64,000 nucleotides of DNA. It comes from Petrotoga sp. 9PWA.NaAc.5.4. GTDB lineage: Bacteria; Thermotogota; Thermotogae; Petrotogales; Petrotogaceae. Positions 1 through 8,722 of this stretch are shown here, piece by piece (the stretch's first letter is position 1; every line of letters begins with the position of its first letter). Made by a program: the position numbers and the translations under genes. The notes beneath the pieces were generated by a model that ran no database searches, was not told the origin of the DNA, and saw only the letters and a list, made by a program, of their open reading frames with translations. Where the stretch lies: contig NZ_AZRK01000015.1 of the NCBI RefSeq assembly GCF_002895485.1, positions 84,727-148,726 of the forward strand, read 5' to 3'.

Positions 1-665
1 TTATCTAATTCTCACTAATTCTTAATTTTTTTGACTTTTTCGGTACTTGTACCGAAGAAAGGAGAGAGGGCTCCGCCCTGGACCCGCTATAAATTCAAAT
101 GCTTATTTTCTGAAAATCTTCATTTCTAAAGTTCTTATCTAATTCTCACTAATTCTTAATTTTTTTGACTTTTTCGGTACTTGTACCGAAGAAAGGAGAG
201 AGGGCTCTGCCCTGGACCCGTTTTAAATTCAACCGCTTGTTTTTATAAAATTCTCGTTTTCAAGGTTCCTGTCTAACTACGATTTTTTTACTTCTTCGCT
301 GCGTGTAACGAAAGAGGAATGAGGGCTCTGCCCTGGACCCTTTTTAAATTCAAAAGCTCATTTTCTGAAAATCTTCATTTCTAAAGTTCTTATCTAATTC
401 TCACTAATTCTTAATTTCTTTAACTTTTTCAGTACTTGTACCGAAGAAAGGAGAGAGGGCTCCGCCCTGGACCCGCTATAAATTCAAAAGCTCATTTTCT
501 GAAAATCTTCATTTCTAAAGTTCTTATCTAATTCTCACTAATTCTTAATTTCTTTAACTTTTTCAGTACTTGTACCGAAGAAAGGAGAGAGGGCTCTGCC
601 CTGGACCCGTTTTAAATTCAAACGCTTGTTTTTATAAAATTCTCGTTTCCAAAGTTCCTACTTCT
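1..665 (-). repeat. Tandem array of five intergenic repeat units
   Basis: Five units, with cores at 68-85, 202-219, 323-340, 457-474 and 591-608, so the period is 134, 121, 134 and 134 bp. Each unit reads, on the + strand, a palindrome (cggtacttgtaccg in most), a purine-rich stretch, the core gggctc(c/t)gccctggaccc, then an A/T-rich tail containing ctaaagttc. Core loops vary (ccg or ctg) while the agggc/gccct arms stay paired. Unit three has a different palindrome (ttcgctgcgtgtaacgaa). The array reads in the minus orientation, as does the gene to its right (767-1612); no gene is visible left of it within the window. Confidence 0.95.
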
Positions 666-681
666 TTCCTAAAAAATACCT

Positions 682-706
682 AAAAAAAACCCCGCATAAT
701 GCGGGA
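682..706 (-). terminator. Terminator of the ROK/PHP operon
   Basis: On the minus strand cccgca-tta-tgcggg forms a perfect six-base-pair hairpin followed directly by eight Ts. It sits about 60 bp beyond the stop codon of the PHP gene, as expected for an intrinsic terminator. Confidence 0.8.
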
Positions 707-766
707 TAAGTTGGGGATTTTATTGGGGGTTATTATTTTTCTATTAGAAATTTTATATTCAAAAAC

Positions 767-1612
767 TTAATGTTTCCTTAAAATTTTAAGAAAAGGTTCT
801 ATGTCCATTATATCGACGTTCAACCCCAATTCAATGCCAACTTTATTTTCCCCATGATAGTCGGAACCCGCTGTCATAATTAATTCATATTTTTTTGCCA
901 ATTGCTTATATTCTTGGACCATGGTTTTTGTATGAGATGAGTAATACACTTCTATGCCATCTAATCCCATAGCCTTTAAGTCAGAAATGAGTTTTTCTAA
1001 ATCTTTACCATATACCTTTGTTTGATACGGATGGGCTAAAACAACAATTCCACCTGCTTCTTTTATAAGTTTTATTGCTTGTTCTGGCTCTAATCTTTTT
1101 TTGTCTAAATAGAGCGGTGCTCCTTTTTTTAAGTATTTATCAAAAGCTTCTTGTTTATCTTTAACATATTTCTTTTGGACCATCAAGTTAGCGAAATGCG
1201 GTCTGCCTATTAATTCTTTCCCGGCTTCTTGCTGTAATTCTTCCAAAGTTATATCAAACCCATAATTTTTCATATTTTGTATCATTTGATCATTTCTTTG
1301 TTGCCTATATTCCTGAAGATTTTTTAATATATCATTCAAATTTTTATCTCTTATATCAAAATTATATCCGAGTAAATGCAGTGTTGTTGGAAATTCAGCA
1401 CTTATCTCTACTCCTGTAACAAAAAACAATTCGTTCGGGAATATCTCTTGTGAATCTAAAATGGACTTTACTCCATCAACGGTATCGTGATCAGTTATTG
1501 AAAAATATTCTATGCCTTTATTTAAGCCGATTCTTATCAATTCTTGAGGGCTATCCGTCCCATCAGAAGCGGTTGAATGAACATGCAAATCTATTCTCAG
1601 TTCTTTCCTCAT
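767..1612 (-). CDS. PHP-domain phosphoesterase (YciV/RNase AM-like)
   Basis: A 281-residue single-domain PHP metallo-phosphoesterase. The metal-binding motifs appear in family order: LHVHSTASDGTDSP near residue 9, SITDHDTVDG near 38, GVEIS near 67, RPHFANLM in the middle, VVLAHPYQT near 192, and SDYHG near 252. Relatives of this size hydrolyse 3',5'-nucleoside bisphosphates or trim 5' ends of short RNAs (TrpH/YciV family); which substrate applies here cannot be read from sequence. The ATG overlaps the stop of the upstream small gene by 4 bp, indicating translational coupling, with ggag about nine bases before it. It is the last gene of a three-gene operon and is followed by a hairpin terminator. 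Confidence 0.85.
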   Translation of the reverse strand: MRKELRIDLHVHSTASDGTDSPQELIRIGLNKGIEYFSITDHDTVDGVKSILDSQEIFPNELFFVTGVEISAEFPTTLHLLGYNFDIRDKNLNDILKNLQEYRQQRNDQMIQNMKNYGFDITLEELQQEAGKELIGRPHFANLMVQKKYVKDKQEAFDKYLKKGAPLYLDKKRLEPEQAIKLIKEAGGIVVLAHPYQTKVYGKDLEKLISDLKAMGLDGIEVYYSSHTKTMVQEYKQLAKKYELIMTAGSDYHGENKVGIELGLNVDIMDIEPFLKILRKH

Positions 1613-1884
1613 TTATGTTTTCTCCATAACACTTTATTTCTTTTATCGTCATAGATTTCCATAACATCTTCTGGCAAGTCTAAATCATCAATATGTTTTG
1701 TAATAACCTCAATTATTAAATCTTCTGGAAGTGATGTAACAAACCACAAATCGCTTAAATATACTTGATTCTCTCCTCTAATAGGAGATTTATATATTGC
1801 ACTTTCTATTGCTTTAGCAAAAGTCATTAGAGGAACTTCTTTTACAAAACCTTTTCCTGAATCTTCACCATAAAAATTACTCAT
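1609..1884 (-). CDS. Small conserved-looking protein, unknown function
   Basis: A 91-residue cytosolic protein with no signal peptide or membrane segment. I do not recognise a family. The body is acidic with an LPEDLIIEVITKHIDDLDLP amphipathic stretch and a basic end (KRNKVLWRKHK). It lies between the ROK kinase (21 bp upstream) and the PHP gene (4 bp overlap), so it is almost surely co-transcribed and translated with them. The start ATG has aaggag about 14 bases upstream, rather far. Coding status is supported by tight packing and lack of competing frames. Confidence 0.7.
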   Translation of the reverse strand: MSNFYGEDSGKGFVKEVPLMTFAKAIESAIYKSPIRGENQVYLSDLWFVTSLPEDLIIEVITKHIDDLDLPEDVMEIYDDKRNKVLWRKHK

Positions 1885-1905
1885 TTGATATAATTGTACT
1901 CCTTT

Positions 1906-2862
1906 CTAAGATTTTGGCCTGCCCTCTTTCCCATACAAAGCAGCCGATGCAGCGCCAAGAATACCAGCATCTTCCACTAAAGAAGATTGTTCAATAATAT
2001 AAGTATCGGCAAAACTGCTCATTACATATCTTTTTGTCATTTCACGCAGTGGCACAAATAGAGCATCACCTGCTTTACTCAGTCCCCCACCAATTATGAT
2101 TTTTTCCGGATTAAAAGCGTGTATATACCCTCCTATTGCACGAGCCAAAGAATCAATAGCAAAATTAACTACAATCGTTGCTAAGGGATCCATTTTCTTA
2201 TAAGCTTCAAAAACATGTTTAGATTCTATCTTTTCTTTAGAACCTGCAAGTTTTAGAACTAAACTATCAGGAAATCTGTCGATTAAATTCTTTGCTTCTC
2301 TTGCAATGGATTTTGCGGAAGAAGTTGCTTCTACACATCCCCTATTTCCACATCCACATTCCGGACCATTTGGTACTACAACAATATGCCCTAACTCAGG
2401 TGCTAACCCGTCTTTTCCAGTAAGAAAAATATTATTACAAACTACCCCCGAACCAATCCCTGTACCTAAAGTTAAAGCAATAAAATCTTTAAGACCTTTG
2501 GCTTTACCAAAATACCATTCACCAAGTGCAAACGCATTAGCATCGTTTTCAACAAACACCTCTTTTTGAACATTTTTCTTTATTTCTTTCGCCAATTCAA
2601 AATTGCGCCAATTAGGGAAGTTAGGAGAAAATTTAACAATTCCATTATCTCGATCAATTGATCCAGGAGACCCTATTCCTACTGATGAAACGTTTGTATC
2701 TTTAGCTAATTCCCGGATTACATTGGAAATATTTTCAATAACCTTATAATTACCCAGTTCTACTTGTGTTGGATAAGAAACTTTATTAATAATACCCTTT
2801 TCCTCATCGACTAATCCACCTTTAATCTCAGTACCTCCTAAATCTATTCCTACAACGACCAC
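1906..2862 (-). CDS. ROK-family sugar kinase (glucokinase-like)
   Basis: A ROK kinase of about 318 residues, the usual family length, which would phosphorylate glucose or a related sugar with ATP in the cytosol. Visible motifs: N-terminal phosphate loop VGIDLGGTEIKGG, the catalytic-site stretch ENDANAFALGEW, the second nucleotide-binding motif LTLGTGIGSGVV, and the ROK signature with its zinc cysteines CGCGNRGC after ELGH. The longer reading starts at GTG 2871, but that codon lies inside the Shine-Dalgarno sequence tgaggagtg; the GTG at 2862 has ideal spacing and is preferred. First gene of the operon with the 91-residue protein and the PHP protein. The substrate is inferred; N-acetylmannosamine or fructose are alternatives. 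Confidence 0.88.
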   Translation of the reverse strand: MVVVGIDLGGTEIKGGLVDEEKGIINKVSYPTQVELGNYKVIENISNVIRELAKDTNVSSVGIGSPGSIDRDNGIVKFSPNFPNWRNFELAKEIKKNVQKEVFVENDANAFALGEWYFGKAKGLKDFIALTLGTGIGSGVVCNNIFLTGKDGLAPELGHIVVVPNGPECGCGNRGCVEATSSAKSIAREAKNLIDRFPDSLVLKLAGSKEKIESKHVFEAYKKMDPLATIVVNFAIDSLARAIGGYIHAFNPEKIIIGGGLSKAGDALFVPLREMTKRYVMSSFADTYIIEQSSLVEDAGILGAASAALYGKEGRPKS

Positions 2863-2920
2863 TTTTATCACTCCTCAAAATCATTCTCTCCTATAACCAC
2901 TGTTTTGTTCTTAATTATTA

Positions 2921-2932
2921 TACCAGATGGTA
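2921..2932. promoter_or_regulatory. Small inverted repeat upstream of the ROK gene
   Basis: The sequence taccagatggta (TACCA-GA-TGGTA) overlaps a minus-strand tataat about 60 bp before the kinase start. It may be an operator over a -10 box; short enough to be chance. Confidence 0.3.
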
Positions 2933-3238
2933 CAATTAATAATACGAAATAAACATTTTTTTGTCAAAAATTAACAATTTCTTTAACATTTATACGCACA
3001 ATTGGTTCCTATGAAACTTCATTTTTTTAAAAAATTGTTTTTGAATTAAAATAAGCATCTGAATTGTTCTCATAAAATATCTTATTATATTATCGTAAAA
3101 AACAATTACACAGTTCTTAAAATAAATGTTTGATGATTTGTAAAAAGTAAAAAGAAAAGAATTTACTATTAAGAATTATTATCAAAAAAATTTGATGGAA
3201 AATTATCAGAAGAATTGAAAGAGAAAATTCAAAACGCG

Positions 3239-3263
3239 GAAGATGAAACAATAAATTACATAG
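3239..3263 (+). repeat. 25-bp direct repeat, left copy, flanking the HepT/MntA pair
   Basis: The 25 bases starting gaagatgaaacaataaatta are identical to 4373-4397 (27 of 28 if extended leftwards). Both copies lie in frame at the end of short ORF remnants encoding AEDETINYI. They bracket the toxin-antitoxin genes. Confidence 0.85.
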
Positions 3264-3436
3264 CTGTCAATTACGCATCTTAAAATCAATGTTTTAAGGG
3301 TTGTTAAAAATATTAATCGTTTGAACGTTTTCAAAACCACGAGATACACAGGCTGCATATGAAACTAATTACCTTTCAATTTAAATCAGTGTTTAAAACT
3401 ATTTACTGTATTATATTGCATTTGATTTTTTACTCT

Positions 3437-3847
3437 TCAATCTAACAATTTTAAAGTTATCTTTGTAAATTCAAGAAAATCGTTTAGATGTTCTTCAATA
3501 ATTTTTTGAACTATGCTCAAATTAAGAGTTCGATAATCATGAACAGCTATATTTCGAAATCCCACCATTGCTTTCAATCTGTCAGCTAACCTTTCATCAA
3601 TAATGTTCGCTTCATTTAGAATATCAAAAACTTGACGAGTTGTCTGTGGAACTCCTAATTTATTAGTAGAAACAATATGCATGGCTATATCAATACAAGC
3701 TTCACACGCTCTTTGAATATTTAATATTATTGAGTCTTGCTTTGTATAATTTTTTAAATTTGCTGGATCATTGTTATATTCTTCGTTTATTCTATAAATA
3801 CATCTCTCAATAATCGCAGTTTTATTTATTATAATATCATTTTGCAT
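3437..3847 (-). CDS. hepT: HepT-like ribonuclease toxin (DUF86)
   Basis: A 136-residue all-helical DUF86 protein of normal size. The HEPN ribonuclease motif RX4HXY is intact as RNIAVHDY near residue 99. In characterised HepT/MntA systems the toxin cleaves tRNA or other RNA and is silenced by oligo-AMPylation of the motif's tyrosine by the partner nucleotidyltransferase; the tyrosine is present here. The gene overlaps the upstream mntA by 11 bp and both read on the minus strand. The family assignment is firm; activity in this host is inferred. Confidence 0.88.
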   Translation of the reverse strand: MQNDIIINKTAIIERCIYRINEEYNNDPANLKNYTKQDSIILNIQRACEACIDIAMHIVSTNKLGVPQTTRQVFDILNEANIIDERLADRLKAMVGFRNIAVHDYRTLNLSIVQKIIEEHLNDFLEFTKITLKLLD

Positions 3848-4244
3848 ATATGCTCCCGCTTTCTTTTATTTTATTTAGAATTTCTTCTCTTTCTTCATTT
3901 AACCTTGCATAACTTTTATAGGTAATCATTTCAAAGATGGCTCTTTTTTTCTCATCATAAGAGTAAATTACAAGTCCGGTACTTATGATTTGAGTTTGAA
4001 AAACAGTAGATGCTTTTTTAATATCTATTAAATCTACTTCTCTGCCTACTAAATCAGCTAATTTCTGAGATAAAAGGAAAAGATCAAACGCATCTACGGA
4101 TTTTTCACTCAAAAAGGCAATATCAATATCACTATCTTCTCTCATTATGTTTTTTACTGAAGATCCAAAAAGATATATTACATCTACATCTAAATTTTTG
4201 ATTAAAAAGTTTTTTATAATTTCAATTTGCTGCTGGGTTATCAT
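3837..4244 (-). CDS. mntA: MntA-like minimal nucleotidyltransferase antitoxin
   Basis: A 135-residue minimal nucleotidyltransferase. The active-site motif GSX10DXD is complete: GSSVKNIMREDSDID near residue 27. A third acidic position is likely in EVDLIDI. Known family members transfer AMP to a tyrosine of HepT and so neutralise it. The start ATG follows aggggatg at good spacing, and the gene overlaps hepT by 11 bp in the usual antitoxin-first order. The pair sits between direct repeats and gene remnants, consistent with horizontal arrival. Confidence 0.88.
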   Translation of the reverse strand: MITQQQIEIIKNFLIKNLDVDVIYLFGSSVKNIMREDSDIDIAFLSEKSVDAFDLFLLSQKLADLVGREVDLIDIKKASTVFQTQIISTGLVIYSYDEKKRAIFEMITYKSYARLNEEREEILNKIKESGSIYAK

Positions 4245-4372
4245 TTTAACATCCCCTCTTATTCGATTTTCAAATATTTTGCAATAGAGTCATTAAACGT
4301 TATTTTTGCTAATTTTATTATATCATACAGTTTTAAATTTAAAGAGAAGAGACCTTTGGTTTATTAATTGCA

Positions 4373-4397
4373 GAAGATGAAACAATAAATTACATAG
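4373..4397 (+). repeat. 25-bp direct repeat, right copy
   Basis: Identical to 3239-3263. It encodes AEDETINYI in a short remnant frame (GLLIAEDETINYIGDNLYS then stop at 4414-4416). The spacer 4245-4510 holds nothing else recognisable. Confidence 0.85.
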
Positions 4398-4510
4398 GAG
4401 ACAATCTATATTCTTAAAGTTGGCTCCATAATTTAAATTCTGAAAAATATAGTAAAATATTTATTGATAGATTATTTAGAAATAAAAATAATCAAGAGGT
4501 GAAAATTGAA

Positions 4511-5575
4511 ATGAAAATCCTTCATACCGCAGATCTTCATTTGAAAGAATATGAAGATGAAAGATGGAAGAGTTTAAAACAAATTATAGAAGTTGGAAAA
4601 CAAGAGAATATTGAGCTTCTTTTAATAAGTGGAGATCTTTTTGATAAAGATATGGACTCAGAAAAACTTAGACCAAAAATTCGAGAAATCTTTTCAAATA
4701 ACAAATTCAGAATAATTATTCTTCCAGGCAATCATGACAGCGATTCATATAAAAATGGTTTGTATTTTGGAGAAAACGTAACTGTTTTAAATAATCCAGA
4801 TCTTTCGCTTGAATTTAACAATGTCTGCATATGGGGCTTCCCTTTTGAACCTTTATCTTCAGAAGATATTCTAAGTAAAATTAGACTGTTTTCTTCTAAA
4901 TTAGATAATACCAAAATAAACATATTAATGATTCATGGTGAATTACTTGATGCCTTCTATTCAAGAGATGATTTTGGAGATGAGGGTAAAGAGAGGTACA
5001 TGCCTATAAAACTATCTTACTTTAAATCTTGTGGTTTTGATTATGTACTTGCGGGACATTTTCACACAAACTTTAATAATTATGAATTTGAAAAAAATAA
5101 ATATTTTGTATATCCAGGCTCGCCGGTGTCAATTACTAAAAAAGAAGTCAAACAAAGAAAGGTTAATGTTTTTGAAGTGGGCCAACCACCTCATGATTAT
5201 TTGATAGATACATTCCATTATGTAGAAATTAAGATTAACTTAAACCCTTTTGACGATACTAACCCAGTTGAGTTAGTAAAAAAAGAAATAGAGAAAGCTC
5301 ATAAAAATGCTAAGATGATTTTTACTATTACTGGGTACATAAACAGTGACTCGATTCATATGAGTGAACAAGAGATAGTTCAACAGCTAAAAAAGCTTGA
5401 GGGATACAATGCAGAATTTCCTAATTTGGAATTTATAGACATAAAAAGAATACTCGAAGACTCGCTTTTCGATAAGTTTTATAAGAAGGTTAAAGCTAAA
5501 AATTATCCACCTGAGAAAGAAAAAGAATTGTTAGATTTTGCAATTAGAGCAATGATGGAGGTTGTGAAAAAATGA
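4511..5575 (+). CDS. SbcD/YhaO-like DNA-repair metallophosphoesterase
   Basis: A 354-residue calcineurin-like phosphoesterase of the SbcD/Mre11 group. Metal-site motifs run in order: HTADLHL at the N-terminus, SGDLFDKD near 40, LPGNHDS near 75, MIHGEL near 142, and LAGHFHTN near 178. The partner is the SbcC-like ATPase overlapping by 4 bp downstream; together they should form a nuclease acting on DNA ends or hairpins. A GTG at 4499 lies inside the Shine-Dalgarno sequence agaggtga, so the ATG at 4511 is the likely start. Because the partner has membrane segments, the pair resembles B. subtilis YhaO/YhaN more than canonical SbcDC. Confidence 0.85.
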   Translation: MKILHTADLHLKEYEDERWKSLKQIIEVGKQENIELLLISGDLFDKDMDSEKLRPKIREIFSNNKFRIIILPGNHDSDSYKNGLYFGENVTVLNNPDLSLEFNNVCIWGFPFEPLSSEDILSKIRLFSSKLDNTKINILMIHGELLDAFYSRDDFGDEGKERYMPIKLSYFKSCGFDYVLAGHFHTNFNNYEFEKNKYFVYPGSPVSITKKEVKQRKVNVFEVGQPPHDYLIDTFHYVEIKINLNPFDDTNPVELVKKEIEKAHKNAKMIFTITGYINSDSIHMSEQEIVQQLKKLEGYNAEFPNLEFIDIKRILEDSLFDKFYKKVKAKNYPPEKEKELLDFAIRAMMEVVKK

Positions 5576-7920
5576 AAATCAAAGAATTTTTTATAAGTCA
5601 CTATGGCCCTTTGGAAAACAGAGAAAAGATAAAATTAGCGGATTTTAACTTAATATGGAGTAAAAACGAGGGAGGCAAAACACTTACTATAGAAGCCATT
5701 ATTAAGCTTTTATTCAAAAAAGGAGTTAAAGAGTTTGAAAACTTAAACAGGGTAGAGGAAGTCCCTGAAGGATATATGATTTTAGAAAGCATCGATGGAA
5801 AAGAACATAAACTTTCTAACAGGGGAGAGTTCAACGAATTAAAAGAGTTTACTCCTACAGATTTTAAAAATATTTTTATCGTTAGAAATAGTGATATATC
5901 TATTGAACAAAGTAAAAATAGCGGTATTTCTTATTACGAGAACATAACAGAAAGACTTACAGGTTTAAGAACAAACGAGATAAATAAGATTTCTCAAAAA
6001 GTTGGAGAAATGGCAAGATTAACTCATAAAGGACTTTTTAGAGATGTAGGAGAGGAAAAGTTAAAGACAAGAATAGATGAAGCTAAAAAATTGATCGAGA
6101 AAATTGAAGAAATTATAAAAGATAGCCAGGAAAAAGGTTTAGAACAGTTAGAAGTAAAAATTGTGACATTGAAAGAAAAATTAAAAGAAATTGATAATCA
6201 AATCAACCTACTTGAAGAAGTTAGAAAAAGAGAAAAATATGAAACAGGTAGCAAAGCTTTAAATACTCTTAAAACTCTGATAAAAGAAATAAAAGAGCTG
6301 GACATATACAATGAAGCAGAAGCAAAAGAATGGGAAACATTAGAACAAAGGCTAAAAAATTATAATTCTGAAAAAGAACAAAAAGAAAAAGATCTTCAAG
6401 CTAAAGAAACCGAACTTGACGAGACAACACACAAGCAAACTGCTTTGACAGAAGAATTCAAATTGTACGAAGAGAAAAAACGAAAAATAGATGGAGTGAT
6501 AAGGCCAAAAATAGAAGAGTATAAATCTTTAAAAGAAGATAATATAAAGCAAGAAAAGCAAAGCAAAACGTATACTATTTTATCAATTGTTTCTGTTACC
6601 TTTTTTGCTTTTTTTCTTTTGGCTTCAATATTTCAAAGGTCTGCCGTGTTTTACACATTAACAGGTGTTTCTGCTATCGCATCTTTTTCTTTTATATTCT
6701 TAAGATACATAACTTTAAAAAGCAAAAGCCATACGATGCGTTCAATTGAAGAGTTTATAACAAGTTTAAAAGAACTTGAATTATTAGCAAGCAGCGTTAA
6801 TGATATTTACTCTAAAATCCAAGACTTTGAAAGACTATATCGTCAGAAATCTGAAGAATTAACTCGTTTTAACGTACATAAAGAGAATTTAGAAAAAGAA
6901 ATCAACAAGATTAAACTGGAAGATATTCCAGAAAAAGAGCAAAATATCAAAGAAACTAAGTTAAAAATACAAGAGATAAAAGACAAATCAAAAGAGACTT
7001 CATTAGAATCTTACAACGAAAAATTAAAGTTAAAAATGGAGATTCAAAAAGACATTGAAAAACAAGAGTCTGTACTGAAAAGCCATTTTGGAAATGTAGA
7101 AGGGGGATTAGAAAAAGCGATCCAATATTGGGAAGACGAAATATCTAAATTTGAAATATTCAAAGATGCTTATAAAGACTTGAAATATAGCGAAGAAGAA
7201 TTGTCTAAACTACAAAGCGAAACGAAAAAGTGCCAAATCGAGCTTGAAAAGATAAAAAACGAGCTTAATACACTTCAAAAACGATTTGAAGAAGTAGAAA
7301 GGCAAGCTAATTATATATTAAATTCACAAGAGCCGATAATCTGTAATACATTAGTCGATCTGCAAGCAATTAAAGAATTACTTTTTAAATTTGTAGATAC
7401 ACATGAAAATAATAGAAAGAATGCTTTAGAAGTTATCGATATATTTACAGAAATAGCAAACGAAGAAAAAACAAAAATTTCACAGCTTTTTGGAAAAGAC
7501 AGCCGCATATCAAAGTATTTTAGAGAAATTACTAACAATATGTATGAAGAAGCTATATTTGATGTAGATGAAAATAAAATAAAAGTAAAAAGAAAAGATG
7601 GTGTTATACTTAGCATTGAACAATTGTCAGGAGGAACGTACGATCAACTTTACTTCTCAATTCGATTGGCTTTAGGGGAAGCCTTGATGGCCAGCCAAAG
7701 TGGGTTTTTTATTCTTGATGATCCGTTTGTTAAATCTGATTCAGAAAGATTGATTAAACAGATAGCAATATTAAAAAATATAGTAAAATCAGGTTGGCAG
7801 GTTATATATTTTAGTTCGAAAGACGAAGTAAAAGATTTGTTAAAAGAAGATATAGCTAAAAAAGAAGTTAATTTTATCGAACTGCCGCCACTAATCGAAT
7901 TAGACTCCTTAAAACAGTAA
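5572..7920 (+). CDS. SbcC/YhaN-like ATPase with membrane hairpin in the coiled coil
   Basis: A 782-residue split ABC-type ATPase. The N-terminal Walker A is SKNEGGKT (residues 30-37), with serine in place of the first glycine. The C-terminal signature is LSGG near 684 and Walker B is FFILDDPF near 712. Between them lie two long Lys/Glu-rich coiled-coil arms (about 160-330 and 390-640). At the tip, where canonical SbcC/Rad50 has a CxxC zinc hook, there are instead two hydrophobic segments (about 334-355 and 358-381) and no cysteine pair. This architecture is known for B. subtilis YhaN-type proteins and implies membrane anchoring. Start ATG overlaps the stop of the nuclease gene (atga). Confidence 0.83.
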   Translation: MKIKEFFISHYGPLENREKIKLADFNLIWSKNEGGKTLTIEAIIKLLFKKGVKEFENLNRVEEVPEGYMILESIDGKEHKLSNRGEFNELKEFTPTDFKNIFIVRNSDISIEQSKNSGISYYENITERLTGLRTNEINKISQKVGEMARLTHKGLFRDVGEEKLKTRIDEAKKLIEKIEEIIKDSQEKGLEQLEVKIVTLKEKLKEIDNQINLLEEVRKREKYETGSKALNTLKTLIKEIKELDIYNEAEAKEWETLEQRLKNYNSEKEQKEKDLQAKETELDETTHKQTALTEEFKLYEEKKRKIDGVIRPKIEEYKSLKEDNIKQEKQSKTYTILSIVSVTFFAFFLLASIFQRSAVFYTLTGVSAIASFSFIFLRYITLKSKSHTMRSIEEFITSLKELELLASSVNDIYSKIQDFERLYRQKSEELTRFNVHKENLEKEINKIKLEDIPEKEQNIKETKLKIQEIKDKSKETSLESYNEKLKLKMEIQKDIEKQESVLKSHFGNVEGGLEKAIQYWEDEISKFEIFKDAYKDLKYSEEELSKLQSETKKCQIELEKIKNELNTLQKRFEEVERQANYILNSQEPIICNTLVDLQAIKELLFKFVDTHENNRKNALEVIDIFTEIANEEKTKISQLFGKDSRISKYFREITNNMYEEAIFDVDENKIKVKRKDGVILSIEQLSGGTYDQLYFSIRLALGEALMASQSGFFILDDPFVKSDSERLIKQIAILKNIVKSGWQVIYFSSKDEVKDLLKEDIAKKEVNFIELPPLIELDSLKQ

Positions 7921-8690
7921 GCATTTTATAAATAAAGATTTTAGAAAATAAGCTTTTGAATTTAAAACGGGTCCAGGGCGGAGCCCTCTCCTCACTCTTT
8001 GGCTACACTTAGCGAAAAACTAAAAAATAGTTAACTTGTCAAAATTAGAATTACATAAGCATTTTATAAATAAAGATTTTAGAAAATAAGCTTTTGAATT
8101 TAAACGGGTCCAGGGCGGAGCCCTTCTCTTTCTCACTACACGTAGCAAAGAGGTTAAAGAAATCAAGAATTAGTGAGAATTAGAACTTAGAATAACTAGA
8201 AAAGAAGTAGAGACTTTAGAAATGAGAGTTTTCAAAAAATAATCTTTTGAATTTAAAACGGGTCCAGGGCGGAGCCCTCCTCACTCTTTGGCTACACTTA
8301 GCGAAAAACTAAAGAAATTAAGAATTAGTGAGAATTAGAACTTAGAATAACTAGAAAAGAAGTAGAGACTTTAGAAATGAGAGTTTTCAAAAAATAAGCT
8401 TTTGAATTTAAACGGGTCCAGGGCGGAGCCCTCTCCTCACTCTTTGGCTACACTTAGCGAAAAACTAAAGAAATTAAGAATTAGTGAGAATTAGAACTTA
8501 GAATAACTAGAAAAGAAGTAGAGACTTTAGAAATGAGAGTTTTCAAAAAATAATCTTTTGAATTTAAAACGGGTCCAGGGCGGAGCCCCCCTCCTCTCTT
8601 TCGTTAAGCTTAGCAAAGAAGTTAAAATTTATAGTTAGTCAGGAACTTTAGAAACGAAAAATTTTATAAAAACGAGGTTTTGAATTTAAA
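7921..8690 (+). repeat. Tandem array of five intergenic repeat units
   Basis: Cores at 7969-7986, 8106-8123, 8260-8277, 8414-8431 and 8571-8588 (spacing 137, 154, 154, 157). Units two to five carry the tail attagtgagaattagaactt and ctttagaaatgagagtttt. The palindrome arm following the core is ttggctacacttagcgaa in three units, imperfectly paired. The array is in the + orientation, between the + strand SbcC-like gene and tryptophanase. I see no gene inside it. Confidence 0.95.
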
Positions 8691-8722
8691 ATAGATAAAA
8701 CATCTTACAAGGAGGCATTACC

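Larger units (their letters stand above)
2880..3436. other. A/T-rich spacer with a decayed ORF end
   Basis: No intact gene is visible. The left part should hold the promoter of the minus-strand ROK operon. On the + strand around 3180-3283 an open frame without a convincing start ends at a taa (3281-3283) and encodes an acidic tail ...LSEELKEKIQNAEDETINYI.... A near-identical ORF end recurs at 4360-4416 on the other side of the toxin-antitoxin pair, so this looks like a remnant of a duplicated gene. Confidence 0.5.

Noticed and set aside
1..665. Tandem array read as a CRISPR array
   Set aside because: The period is about 134 bp, the whole unit is conserved rather than short repeats with unique spacers, and no cas genes are nearby.
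2306..2569. Open frame on the + strand inside the ROK gene
   Set aside because: Shadow of the kinase gene; Pro/Ser-rich translation, no ribosome site.
7311..7616. Minus-strand 101-codon frame within the SbcC-like gene
   Set aside because: Overlaps coding sequence with a clear coiled coil and signature motif; no ribosome site.
8650..8722. TnaC-type leader peptide before tryptophanase
   Set aside because: No short ORF with a Trp codon in a suitable place; the region is repeat tail and ribosome site.
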